Below are positions 35,491 through 43,850 of a DNA stretch of 64,000 nt, in pieces. The stretch covers positions 1-64,000 of the forward strand of contig DASXLB010000005.1 of assembly GCA_036496585.1 (NCBI GenBank). Direction: 5' to 3'. Under the pieces are notes generated by a model. That model made no database searches. It saw only the letters and a program-made list of their open reading frames with translations, and was not told where the DNA came from. The stretch's first letter is position 1, and each line of letters starts with the position of its first letter. This DNA is from Vicinamibacterales bacterium (GTDB lineage: Bacteria; Acidobacteriota; Vicinamibacteria; Vicinamibacterales; 2-12-FULL-66-21). The translations under genes and the position numbers were made by a program.

Positions 35491-35537
35491 GGAGCGTGCT
35501 GTAGAGCCTAACTCAGAACCTGCAGCGGCGAGCCCGG

Positions 35538-35564
35538 CGAGGCGAGCGATGCGCCTCGAAGCGC
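35538..35564. promoter_or_regulatory. Inverted repeats in the rhamnose/cupin divergent promoter region
   Basis: The 122-nt gap between rhaB and the cupin gene holds a perfect 7-bp inverted repeat CGAGGCG/CGCCTCG with a 7-nt loop (35538-35558), overlapping a near-palindrome GCGCCTCGAAGCGC (35551-35564) with a central TCGA. Either could be the operator for a regulator acting on both directions. It is unlike the ATCGATTGCA sites found elsewhere in the window, so a different regulator is possible. Confidence 0.4.
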
Positions 35565-35575
35565 GGCCGGCACAG

Positions 35576-35604
35576 TTGCGGACCCGCGGCGCGTCCTATA
35601 TCGT
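35576..35604 (+). promoter_or_regulatory. Promoter of the cupin/TIM-barrel/Gfo-Idh operon
   Basis: TTGCGG (35576-35581), a 17-nt spacer and TATCGT (35599-35604) precede the ATG at 35613 by only 8 nt, implying a leaderless or nearly leaderless transcript. The YVTN lipoprotein gene has the same arrangement (TTGCGC, 17 nt, TATCGT). Confidence 0.6.
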
Positions 35605-35612
35605 GAGCGGCC

Positions 35613-36827
35613 ATGACCGATCGTGCACGGATCCAGGACGCACTCGACGAGGGCAACGGCATTCTGCGCCTCGAGCCCAGCTGGGTCCCCCGCGCCTTCA
35701 TGCACCCGGGCCGGCGGCTCCGCCTCCATTCCGACGACCTCTACGCGTGCGGCGGCGATCGCGGCGGCATCAACGAACGCTGGTTCTCCTCGACCACCAA
35801 CGCCGACAACGGCCCCGGCACACCCGACGACGAGGGCCTGAGCTACGTGCGGACGAAGAGCGGCGCGCGATTCCTGCTCAAGGCGGCCGTCGAGATCGCC
35901 GGCGACGCACTGCTCGGCGCCGAGGTCATGGCGCGCGAGAAAGGCTGGAACCTGCTCTGCAAGTTCTTCGACAACATGGGGCCGATCCCCCATCACCTGC
36001 ACCAGAGAGACGCGGACGCCGCGCGGGTCGGCCGCCGCGGCAAGCCCGAGGCCTATTACTTTCCGCCGCAGTACAACCCGGCCGACAACAACTTCCCGCA
36101 CACCTTCATGGGCCTCGAGCCCGGCACGACCAAGGACGACGTCCGACGCTGTCTGGAGCGCTGGAACACGGGCGACAACGGCATCACGTATCTCTCGCGC
36201 GCCTATCGTCTCGAGCGCGGCACCGGCTGGCAGATCGATCCCGGTATCCTGCATGCGCCGGGCTCGCTCCTCACCTACGAACCGCAGGTAAACAGCGACG
36301 TCTTCGCGATGTTCCAGTCGGAAGTCGAAGGGCGCATCACGCCGTGGAGTCTCCTCGTCAAGGACGTGCCGCCGGACCGTCACCAGGATCTCGACTACAT
36401 CGTCGACATGCTCGACTGGGACGCGAACACGAATCCGCGGTTCGGCGAGAGCAACCACTATCGGCCGACGCCAGTGAGGCCGTTCGCCGAGACCGACGCC
36501 AACGGCTATCGCGAGGTGTGGATCACCTACGGCACCACATGGTACTCGGCCAAGGAGCTGACGGTGCAGCCCGGGCGCAGCGTGACGATCACCGACGCCG
36601 CCGCCTACGGGCTGATTCTGACCCAGGGTTACGGCACGTTCGGCGGCCTGCAGGTGTCGACGCCGGCGATGATCCGCTTCGGACAGATGACGGAAGACGA
36701 GTTGTTCGTTTCGTCGAGCGCGGCGGGTCAGGGCGTCAAAGTCGAAAACCGGAGCGAATCGGAGCCGTTGGTCATCTTGAAGCATTTTGGTCCTGGCAAT
36801 CCGGACGCGCCAGACCGACAACGATAA
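35613..36827 (+). CDS. Cupin-fold protein, mannose-6-phosphate isomerase-like
   Basis: 404 residues. Histidine-rich beta-strand motifs typical of type I phosphomannose isomerase-like cupins are visible: FFDNMGPIPHHLHQ (metal-binding HxH), NNFPHTFMGLEPG and PGILHAPGSLLTYEPQ. The C-terminal 110 residues (TVQPGRSVTITDAAAYGLIL, FVSSSAAGQGV) form a second cupin-like barrel. The true substrate is not certain; family members isomerise aldose/ketose phosphates, and the neighbouring TIM-barrel and Gfo/Idh genes suggest keto-sugar work. The ATG follows a TATCGT -10 by 8 nt and no Shine-Dalgarno sequence is seen. Some homologues are annotated only as cupins. Confidence 0.78.
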   Translation: MTDRARIQDALDEGNGILRLEPSWVPRAFMHPGRRLRLHSDDLYACGGDRGGINERWFSSTTNADNGPGTPDDEGLSYVRTKSGARFLLKAAVEIAGDALLGAEVMAREKGWNLLCKFFDNMGPIPHHLHQRDADAARVGRRGKPEAYYFPPQYNPADNNFPHTFMGLEPGTTKDDVRRCLERWNTGDNGITYLSRAYRLERGTGWQIDPGILHAPGSLLTYEPQVNSDVFAMFQSEVEGRITPWSLLVKDVPPDRHQDLDYIVDMLDWDANTNPRFGESNHYRPTPVRPFAETDANGYREVWITYGTTWYSAKELTVQPGRSVTITDAAAYGLILTQGYGTFGGLQVSTPAMIRFGQMTEDELFVSSSAAGQGVKVENRSESEPLVILKHFGPGNPDAPDRQR

Positions 36828-36844
36828 TTCCCGACATCGACATT

Positions 36845-36899
36845 CCAATTCCCACGCCGCGTCCTTCGACGGCGGCGTGAGCGGAAGAACGGGAATTGG
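36845..36899 (+). repeat. Nested intercistronic stem-loop between cupin and TIM-barrel genes
   Basis: An outer 9-bp stem CCAATTCCC (36845-36853) / GGGAATTGG (36891-36899) encloses an inner 8-bp stem CACGCCGC (36853-36860) / GCGGCGTG (36872-36879). No T-tract follows. It could stabilise the upstream message, tune downstream expression, or act as a partial terminator inside the operon. Confidence 0.65.
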
Positions 36900-36927
36900 T
36901 GATTGGTTTCTCATGGGAGTTGACACG

Positions 36928-37974
36928 ATGGCACACCCGAAACCAGCCATGCACAACGCGATGTGGCCGGGCCTGGTCGGCAAGGGCGGCCCTGGCGCCG
37001 AGCCGCCGATCGGTCTCGACACGATGCTCGACCTGACCGCGAACGCCGTGTTGCCCGACGGCACGAGGTTCGACGGGGTCGATCTCTTCTGTTGCGACCC
37101 GCACGTCAGCATCGACGCCAGCAACGACGACCTCAAGCGGCTCGCCGACACGCTCCGTGCGAAGCGCCTGATGGTCGGCTCACTCGTCGCGCCGGTGTGG
37201 CCGCCAACCGGCGGCGGATCGGCGATGGGCAGCGGCGAGGAGCAGCAGCGGTTCCTGACGCAGGTACGTAAGGCGTGCACGATCGGGCGCAAGCTCGAGG
37301 ATCTCGGCGTCCGCCGCTACGGCATCGTCCGCATCGACTCGGCCTCCAGTCCCGCCGACTGGGCGAAGGATCCCGCCGGCAACACGAAACGGATCGCCGA
37401 CACGTTCCGCAAGGCCGCCGACATCGCCGAGTCGATCGGCGAGAAGCTCGCCGCCGAGGGGGAGATCTGCTGGGGCGGCATGCACAGCGTGAGCCGCAAC
37501 GTCGAGCTCCTCGAGCAGGTGAACCGGCCGAAGACAGTCGGCTTCCAGGCCGACATGGCGCACACGCTGTTGTTCACCATGGGCTACAACGCCGCCGACG
37601 ACCGCCTCCTACCCGAAGGGTTCGCCTGGCAGGATCAGGCCACGCTCGACGACGCCCTGAAGAAGATGACCGCCGCGCTGCGTCCCTGGCTGTTCGACTT
37701 CCACGTGGCGCAGAACGACGCCACCGTCAAGGGATCGGGATCGCACGACAAGACGGGCCGCCACTGTCTGCCCCACGACCCGGCCGGCAAGCTCGACATC
37801 GTCAAACACGCGGGCTACTGGCTGCGCGACGAGACGGGCACCCTCGAGAAGAAGATCCGGCACGTCTGCTGGGACGGCTGCATGTTTCCCAACGACGTGA
37901 TGACCAAGCAGCAGACGTGGAACGACGTGCTCGGCGTGATGAAGGCCGTGCGCGACGCGCACGGGTGGGACTGA
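36928..37974 (+). CDS. Cytosolic TIM-barrel sugar isomerase/epimerase-like protein
   Basis: 348 residues from the ATG preceded by GGGAG at 8 nt; the frame is open 141 nt upstream but that includes the intercistronic stem-loop. No signal peptide. The sequence has the strand-loop pattern of xylose isomerase-like TIM barrels: [55 protein letters not shown], and the late [22 protein letters not shown] segment with potential metal ligands. The specific reaction is unknown. The stop shares one base with the next start (TGATG), so it is translationally coupled with the Gfo/Idh oxidoreductase, which argues they act on the same compound. Confidence 0.85.
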   Translation: MAHPKPAMHNAMWPGLVGKGGPGAEPPIGLDTMLDLTANAVLPDGTRFDGVDLFCCDPHVSIDASNDDLKRLADTLRAKRLMVGSLVAPVWPPTGGGSAMGSGEEQQRFLTQVRKACTIGRKLEDLGVRRYGIVRIDSASSPADWAKDPAGNTKRIADTFRKAADIAESIGEKLAAEGEICWGGMHSVSRNVELLEQVNRPKTVGFQADMAHTLLFTMGYNAADDRLLPEGFAWQDQATLDDALKKMTAALRPWLFDFHVAQNDATVKGSGSHDKTGRHCLPHDPAGKLDIVKHAGYWLRDETGTLEKKIRHVCWDGCMFPNDVMTKQQTWNDVLGVMKAVRDAHGWD

Positions 37975-39104
37975 TGAAGACATTGAACATCGGGCTCGTC
38001 GGTTACGGCTTCATGGGCCGCACCCACTCGAACGCCTACCATCAGGCGCCGCACTTCTTCGAACTCCCCTGCCGGCCGGTGCTCAAGGCGGTCGCCGCAC
38101 GCAACGAAGCGCGGGTGAAGTCGTTCGCCGAGAACTGGGGCTTCGAATCGTACCTCACCGACTGGCGCGAGCTGGTGGCGCGCAAGGACATCGACCTCGT
38201 CGACATCGCCGCGCCCAACGACGTGCATCACGACATCGCCGTCGCGGCGGCGAAGGCCGGCAAGATGGTGATGTGCGAGAAGCCGCTCGGCCGGACGGCG
38301 CAGGAAGCCGCAGCGATGGTGGCCGCGGTCGAAGCGGCCGGCGTGCCCAACACCGTCTGGTACAACTACCGCCGCGTCCCCGCGGTCACGATGATCAAGC
38401 AACTGCTCGACGAGGGAAGGCTGGGGCGCATCTTCCATTACCGCGCGAAGTTCCTGCAGGACTGGACGATCTCGAAGGACCTGCCGCAGGGCGGCGAAGG
38501 CCTGTGGCGGCTCGACGTCAACGTCGCCGGCAGCGGCGTCACCGGCGATCTGCTCGCGCACAACATCGACACGGCGCTCTGGCTGAACGGCCCTATCCTC
38601 GAAGTCACGGCGATGACCGAGACGTTCGTCAAGGAGCGCAAGCACAACCTCACCGGCCAGGTGGAACCGGTCGGCATCGACGATGCGAGCGCGTTTCTCT
38701 GCCGGTTCGAGAACGGATCCCTCGCCACTTTCGAGGCGACCCGCTACGCGCGCGGGCACAAGGCGCTCTACACCCTCGAGATCAACGGCGAGCACGCGTC
38801 GTGCTCCTGGGACTTGCACGACCTGCACCGCCTGCAGTATTTCGATCATCGCGACGAAGGGCGCGTGCGCGGCTGGCGCAGCCTGCACATCACCGACAGC
38901 GACCAGCCCTACATGAAGCACTGGTGGGTGCCCGGCTTGCAGATCGGCTACGAGCACACCTTCACGCACCAGTTCGCCGATTTCGTCACCGCGGCGGCTG
39001 AGGGCAAGTCCGTGTCGCCGTCGTTCCGCGACGCGCTGGCGACTGACCAGGTGACCGACGCGGTGCTGAAGTCGGCGAAGAGCCGGCAGTGGGAGAGGGT
39101 CTAG
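37974..39104 (+). CDS. Gfo/Idh/MocA-family NAD(P)-dependent sugar oxidoreductase
   Basis: 376 residues. The Rossmann fold carries the dinucleotide motif GLVGYGFMG (residues 7-15), the helix ending in MVMCEKPLG (Lys of EKP near 103 is catalytic in the family) and a C-terminal alpha/beta substrate domain ([21 protein letters not shown]). Members oxidise or reduce sugars, inositols or glycosides at one hydroxyl, often making 3-keto sugars. ATG overlaps the preceding stop by one base. It is followed by a DUF1080 protein, a family that includes 3-keto-disaccharide hydrolases. No export signal, so the reaction is cytosolic. Confidence 0.93.
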   Translation: MKTLNIGLVGYGFMGRTHSNAYHQAPHFFELPCRPVLKAVAARNEARVKSFAENWGFESYLTDWRELVARKDIDLVDIAAPNDVHHDIAVAAAKAGKMVMCEKPLGRTAQEAAAMVAAVEAAGVPNTVWYNYRRVPAVTMIKQLLDEGRLGRIFHYRAKFLQDWTISKDLPQGGEGLWRLDVNVAGSGVTGDLLAHNIDTALWLNGPILEVTAMTETFVKERKHNLTGQVEPVGIDDASAFLCRFENGSLATFEATRYARGHKALYTLEINGEHASCSWDLHDLHRLQYFDHRDEGRVRGWRSLHITDSDQPYMKHWWVPGLQIGYEHTFTHQFADFVTAAAEGKSVSPSFRDALATDQVTDAVLKSAKSRQWERV

Positions 39105-39106
39105 AT

Positions 39107-39988
39107 ATGCGATCTCTCGTCGTACTCGCGCTCGCCGGACTGTGTCTCGCGCAACAACCGCCGGCAGCACCGGCTCAGGGGCAAGGCCAGGGTCGCGGTC
39201 GCGCCGGCGGCGGCGGCGGTGGATTCCGTCAGCCCGATCCATACGACTTCGATGAGCACGACGGCTGGACTCAGCTCTTCGACGGCAAGTCTCTCAACGG
39301 GTGGTCGGGTGACAGCAACTGGAAGGTCGAGGACGGCGCGATCACGATCGAGTCGTCGTGCGAGAAGCCGACGGGCACGATCTATCTGGTGTGGACCGGC
39401 GGCGAGACCTCGGACTTCGAGTTGAAGCTGCGGATGAAGGGCACCGGCCAGATCAACAGCGGCATCCAGTATCGCGGCTGGATTGCGCCGAATCCGCCGC
39501 GCCCGACGCCTCCGCCGGGAGCTGGCCGCGGGCAGCCGGCGGCGGCGCCGCCCTGTCCAAGCGGCGCGCCGCGCGGCACGCCGCCCGATCAGAAGGCCGA
39601 GGAACAGTGGAACCTGTGGGGCGCGCAGTACGACTTCGACGCCGGCAATCGCTACACCGGCCAGTTCTACGAGCAGAACACCGGCCGCGGCATCGTCGCG
39701 TGGAAGGGACAGGTAGTGCGCACCGAGACGGGCAAGGCCCCTCGGCTGCTCGCCGCGCTCGGCGACGCCGCGTCGATCGACGCCATCTACAGGCCGAATG
39801 ACTGGAACGAGCTCCACATCGTCGCGACCGGCACGACGATGACGCACCTGCTGAACGGCCGCGTTCTGTCGGTGCTCGTCGACGAAGACGTATCGAAGTT
39901 CCACGGCGCGGGCAAGATCGGCCTCGAGGTCGAGTCGACTGGCAAGCTCTTCGTCAAGGACGTGTGGTTGAAGAAGCTGTCGAAGTAA
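39107..39988 (+). CDS. Exported DUF1080 (3-keto-disaccharide hydrolase-like) protein
   Basis: 293 residues from the ATG with GGGAGAGGG 7-8 nt upstream. The signal peptide (MRSLVVLALAGLCLAQQ) is followed by a low-complexity segment (QGQGQGRGRAGGGGGG) and then a concanavalin-like DUF1080 domain: GWTQLFDGKSLNGWSGD, FELKLRMKGTGQINSGIQYRG, YTGQFYEQNTGRGIVAWKGQ, DWNELHIVATGTTMTHLLNG, KFHGAGKIGLEVESTGKLFVKDVWLKKL. A Pro/Gly/Ala-rich insert interrupts the middle. Family members hydrolyse 3-keto-glycosides; activity here is inferred from family and from the Gfo/Idh neighbour. It would act in the periplasm or outside. Confidence 0.9.
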   Translation: MRSLVVLALAGLCLAQQPPAAPAQGQGQGRGRAGGGGGGFRQPDPYDFDEHDGWTQLFDGKSLNGWSGDSNWKVEDGAITIESSCEKPTGTIYLVWTGGETSDFELKLRMKGTGQINSGIQYRGWIAPNPPRPTPPPGAGRGQPAAAPPCPSGAPRGTPPDQKAEEQWNLWGAQYDFDAGNRYTGQFYEQNTGRGIVAWKGQVVRTETGKAPRLLAALGDAASIDAIYRPNDWNELHIVATGTTMTHLLNGRVLSVLVDEDVSKFHGAGKIGLEVESTGKLFVKDVWLKKLSK

Positions 39989-40452
39989 GCAGGAGGACTG
40001 CCCTGGGGCTGCTCGATCCGGACCCCGTCGCTGCCGCACCGAGCGTCGCGCTCGGGCGGATCGTCTGGGCAGGCCCGCTGACGGTCCTCACGTCGCTCGC
40101 AGCCGTCCACGCCGTTCGGCAGGTTGTGATTCGGCTGCCGTTTGTCCGGGCCGGTTCGGTGGCATTCCGTCCCCTGGCCGTCACCGCCGACACCGTTATC
40201 CTGTGCTCGTTGGCGGTCGTGGTGTTCACTCTTGTCGCGGCGTTTCACGATGGCGCGGGACGGCGCTTCAGGTGGATCGCCTTCGGTGCGCTAGTGGCCT
40301 CGTTCCTCCCGCTTGTCCATGCGCCGGAGATTGGGGACCTGCCGACGGTGTGCGGCGTGGCGTCGATGCACGTCGCGGCGTACATCCCATGCGTGACCCT
40401 GCTGCCGTGGATCACGGTCCCGCAAGGGCCGAAAAACCCATCTCAGTCGTAA
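39964..40452 (+). CDS. Small membrane protein, DUF6069-like
   Basis: Up to 162 residues with four hydrophobic segments (GRIVWAGPLTVLTSLAAVHAV, TVILCSLAVVVFTLVAAF, WIAFGALVASFLPLV, CGVASMHVAAYIPCVTLLPW), a pattern like the four-helix DUF6069 family. The start is uncertain: the GTG at 39964 overlaps the DUF1080 gene by 25 nt, while a strong AGGAGG (39991-39996) lies inside this frame 6 nt before an in-frame CTG at 40003, after the upstream stop. If CTG is used the protein has 149 residues. Function unknown. Confidence 0.6.
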   Translation: MVEEAVEVSRRTALGLLDPDPVAAAPSVALGRIVWAGPLTVLTSLAAVHAVRQVVIRLPFVRAGSVAFRPLAVTADTVILCSLAVVVFTLVAAFHDGAGRRFRWIAFGALVASFLPLVHAPEIGDLPTVCGVASMHVAAYIPCVTLLPWITVPQGPKNPSQS

Positions 40453-40522
40453 ATAGTTGGGTCGATCCGGTCGTATGCCCATCAACGGCGCGCGCAAGGT
40501 AAGATCGGCGCCGAAGCATCGA

Positions 40523-41868
40523 ATGGCTCAACCGGCCTCCTCGGAAACCCAGCTCCACGACGCCGTCGCCCGTGCCGATCGCGCGCGCCGCGTGCGCGAC
40601 ACGTCCGTCTCGCTCTGGAAGACGGCGCCGCTCGTGGCCGCCGCGTGTCTGGCCATCGCGATGGCCGGTCGTCTTCGGAGCTGGACGCCGCTCGTCACAC
40701 TGCTCGTCCTCGTCGCCATGCCCGTGGCGCTCGCCGCGTACGTCGCCGTCGCGCGCCGGCATCGCGTCGTCTCCGACAGCGACGTATCCCGCATCGACGA
40801 CGAGGTGGGGTTGCACGGTGAGCTGCGCAGTGCGCATTGGTTCGCGCTCGCCCCTGAGCGCGACGACTGGATTCGCTTCCACCTGGCCCGTGCGGCCGAG
40901 CGCGTCGGTACGGTCGACTGGGCCGGCCTCTACCCGCCGCCTGCGGCCGGCCGCGCCAAGCTCGCGACGGGCGTGCTGGCGGCGGCGGTTGCCCTCGTGG
41001 TGCTGATTCCCGGGCGCGCCGGTCTCGCCGCCAGCGCCGACAGGAAGTCGCCGGCGGCCGCCGCACGCACGCCGCGCGCGATCATCGCGCTGCCGCCCGA
41101 TCTGCGAAAGAAGCTCGAGAACATGCTCGGTCTCGTCGAGAGCGGCCGCGGCCGCGATCTCACCGACGCCGACGTGCGGGATATCCTCGATCACCTCGAC
41201 GACCTTGCCCGCCAGGATCCACGCAAGCTGGCCGGCGCGAAGGCGGCCAACGCTCAGGAGACGCCGGCCACGGCGGCCGACCTCAAGGCGTATGCGCAGC
41301 GCGCCAAGAAGGCGGCCGAATCGACGTCGCTCGAACCGCAGGTGCGCGACATGCTTGCCGATCTCGCCGACAAGCTCAACGACAGCGAGCAGAACGCCAA
41401 CGCGATGAGCTCGCGCGACGCTCAGGACGCCGCCGTCCAGCCGGATCAGGGCAACGGGCAGCCGCAGCAGGCAAAGTCGGGCAGCGGCAACCAGGACGGC
41501 GCCTCGGTGCAGCAGGTCAAGGAGGCCGCCGGCGGCAGCGCCGCCGGCGTGACCATGATGACCAACCAGGACGCCTCGAACGCCCGCGACGGCGGCCTCG
41601 GTCTCGGCGGCGGCGCCCAGGATCGACGCGGCGGCGGCCACCTGGTGGATCTCGGGGCCGCGCTGAAGAAGGAAACGATCGAGGCGAGCGCCGACCTGCA
41701 GGGCGACAACATCCCGACCGAAGAGCGGCGCAAGACCGAGCACGCCGACGCGACCGTCGCTTTCACGCACGCTGACGCGCCGCCCGCCGAGCGCGGCAGT
41801 TCCACCGCTCCCCCGCCGGTGCCCGAGTCACGGCGTGCCGCCGTCAAGTCTTACTTCATCCGCAAACA

Positions 41869-41872
<4 letters not shown>
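40523..41872 (+). CDS. Membrane protein of unknown function heading the MoxR/vWA operon
   Basis: 449 residues from the chosen ATG; an in-frame ATG at 40475 is an alternative. Two hydrophobic segments near residues 30-75 (APLVAAACLAIAMAG, VTLLVLVAMPVALAAYVAV) and one near 150 (LATGVLAAAVALVVLIPG) anchor a long hydrophilic part rich in Gln, Ala, Asp and Gly. This has a helical, possibly coiled-coil stretch (LPPDLRKKLENMLGLVES, LKAYAQRAKKAAESTSLEPQ) and a low-complexity QGNGQPQQAKSGSGNQDGAS tract. Large membrane proteins in the same place upstream of moxR are common in other phyla (DUF4175-like), but I cannot confirm homology. The last four bases overlap the moxR start (ATGA). Confidence 0.75.
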
Positions 41873-42861
<989 letters not shown>

Positions 42862-42904
42862 TCACCGCCTGAAATGCCAGCAACGGCGACAGCGAGCGAG
42901 TGCA

Positions 42905-42971
42905 GCGAGCGAGCCACGCGAACGGCGCGCCAGGGAGCGTGTCGGGGAGTCCGAGGGACGACGCCCCTCGG
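42905..42971. repeat. Dispersed intergenic repeat, copy A, with CCGAGG/CCTCGG hairpin
   Basis: Two blocks match a second copy at 52948-53031: a 20-nt identity GCGAGCGAGCCACGCGAACG (42905-42924), and GGGGAGTCCGAGGG plus CGACGCCCCTCGG (42944-42971), which fold into a hairpin with stem CCGAGG/CCTCGG. Between the blocks the copies differ by an indel of about 15 nt. This copy ends directly at the start of the DUF58 gene (GTGAACATG follows), so it forms that gene's leader. Confidence 0.75.
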
Positions 42972-42977
42972 GTGAAC

Positions 42978-43850
42978 ATGCCGCTGCGGTTCCAGGACGA
43001 TTTTCTTCGCAAGCTCGAATACCTGCACGTCGTCTCGCGGCGGGAGTTCGCCGGGCAGAACCGCGCCGATCGGCGCACCCCGAAGCGCGGCCGCGGCATC
43101 GAGTTCGCCGACCATCGCGCCTATGCCCCGGGCGATGACTTCCGGCACATCGACTGGAAGGCCTACAAGCGCCTGAACCGGCTGCTGCTGCGGCTGTTCG
43201 ACGAAGAGCAGGATCTGCCGATCTACCTGATCCTCGACGTCAGCGGATCGATGGCCGAGCCCGCCAAGTTCGACATGGCGCGGCGGCTCACCGCGGCGCT
43301 CTGCTACATCGGGCTCGCGCACCTCGATCGGATGTCGATCCTGACCTTCGCCCGCGGCATCGTCCAGGAGACCTCACCGGGGCGCGGCAAGGGCCGCATC
43401 TTCCGTGTGTTCGGCCAGCTCGAGACCCTGGAGGCCGGCGGCGAAACCGATTTGCGCGCCTCGTGCAAGGCGTTCGCCTCGCGCTCGCGGCAGATTGGGC
43501 TCGCGGTCATCCTCTCCGACTTCCTCGAGCCGGCGGGGGCGGACGTCGGCTTGAAAATCCTGCGCACGCTCGGACACGACGTGTTTGCCATTCACGTGGC
43601 GTCGAAGGCGGATCGGGACCCGGGCGCGCTCGGTGACGTGCGGTTCGTCGACACCGAGACGGGAGAGATGCGGGAGCTCGAAGTGACGCCGAAGCTCGCC
43701 GACGCCTACGGCCGTGCCTGGGACCGCCACGCGCTCGAGCTGCAGCGTTTCTGCGGCCGCTACGGCATCGGCTACCTGCGCGCCGACGTCGATCGTCCGT
43801 TCGAGGAGATCGTGCTCAAGGCGTTCCGGCAGGGACGGTTCCTCGCATGA
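42978..43850 (+). CDS. DUF58 domain protein with vWA-like fold
   Basis: 290 residues from ATG; a GTG two codons upstream (42972) is equally possible, and the leader is a dispersed repeat so no native ribosome binding site is seen. The DUF58 signature GIEFADHRAYAPGDDFRHIDWKAYKRLNR is clear (about residues 38-65), followed by a vWA fold with the MIDAS motif LDVSGSM and the Thr/Asp loop GGETDLRAS. DUF58 proteins with MoxR ATPases form modules linked to membrane-protein or enzyme assembly and stress resistance; the target here is unknown. Its last four bases overlap the next gene (ATGA). Confidence 0.92.
   Translation: MPLRFQDDFLRKLEYLHVVSRREFAGQNRADRRTPKRGRGIEFADHRAYAPGDDFRHIDWKAYKRLNRLLLRLFDEEQDLPIYLILDVSGSMAEPAKFDMARRLTAALCYIGLAHLDRMSILTFARGIVQETSPGRGKGRIFRVFGQLETLEAGGETDLRASCKAFASRSRQIGLAVILSDFLEPAGADVGLKILRTLGHDVFAIHVASKADRDPGALGDVRFVDTETGEMRELEVTPKLADAYGRAWDRHALELQRFCGRYGIGYLRADVDRPFEEIVLKAFRQGRFLA

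Noticed and set aside
35508..37292. 594-codon open frame on the - strand across the cupin gene
   Set aside because: Shadow frame; the + strand proteins have recognisable cupin and TIM-barrel motifs, a promoter and coupled starts.
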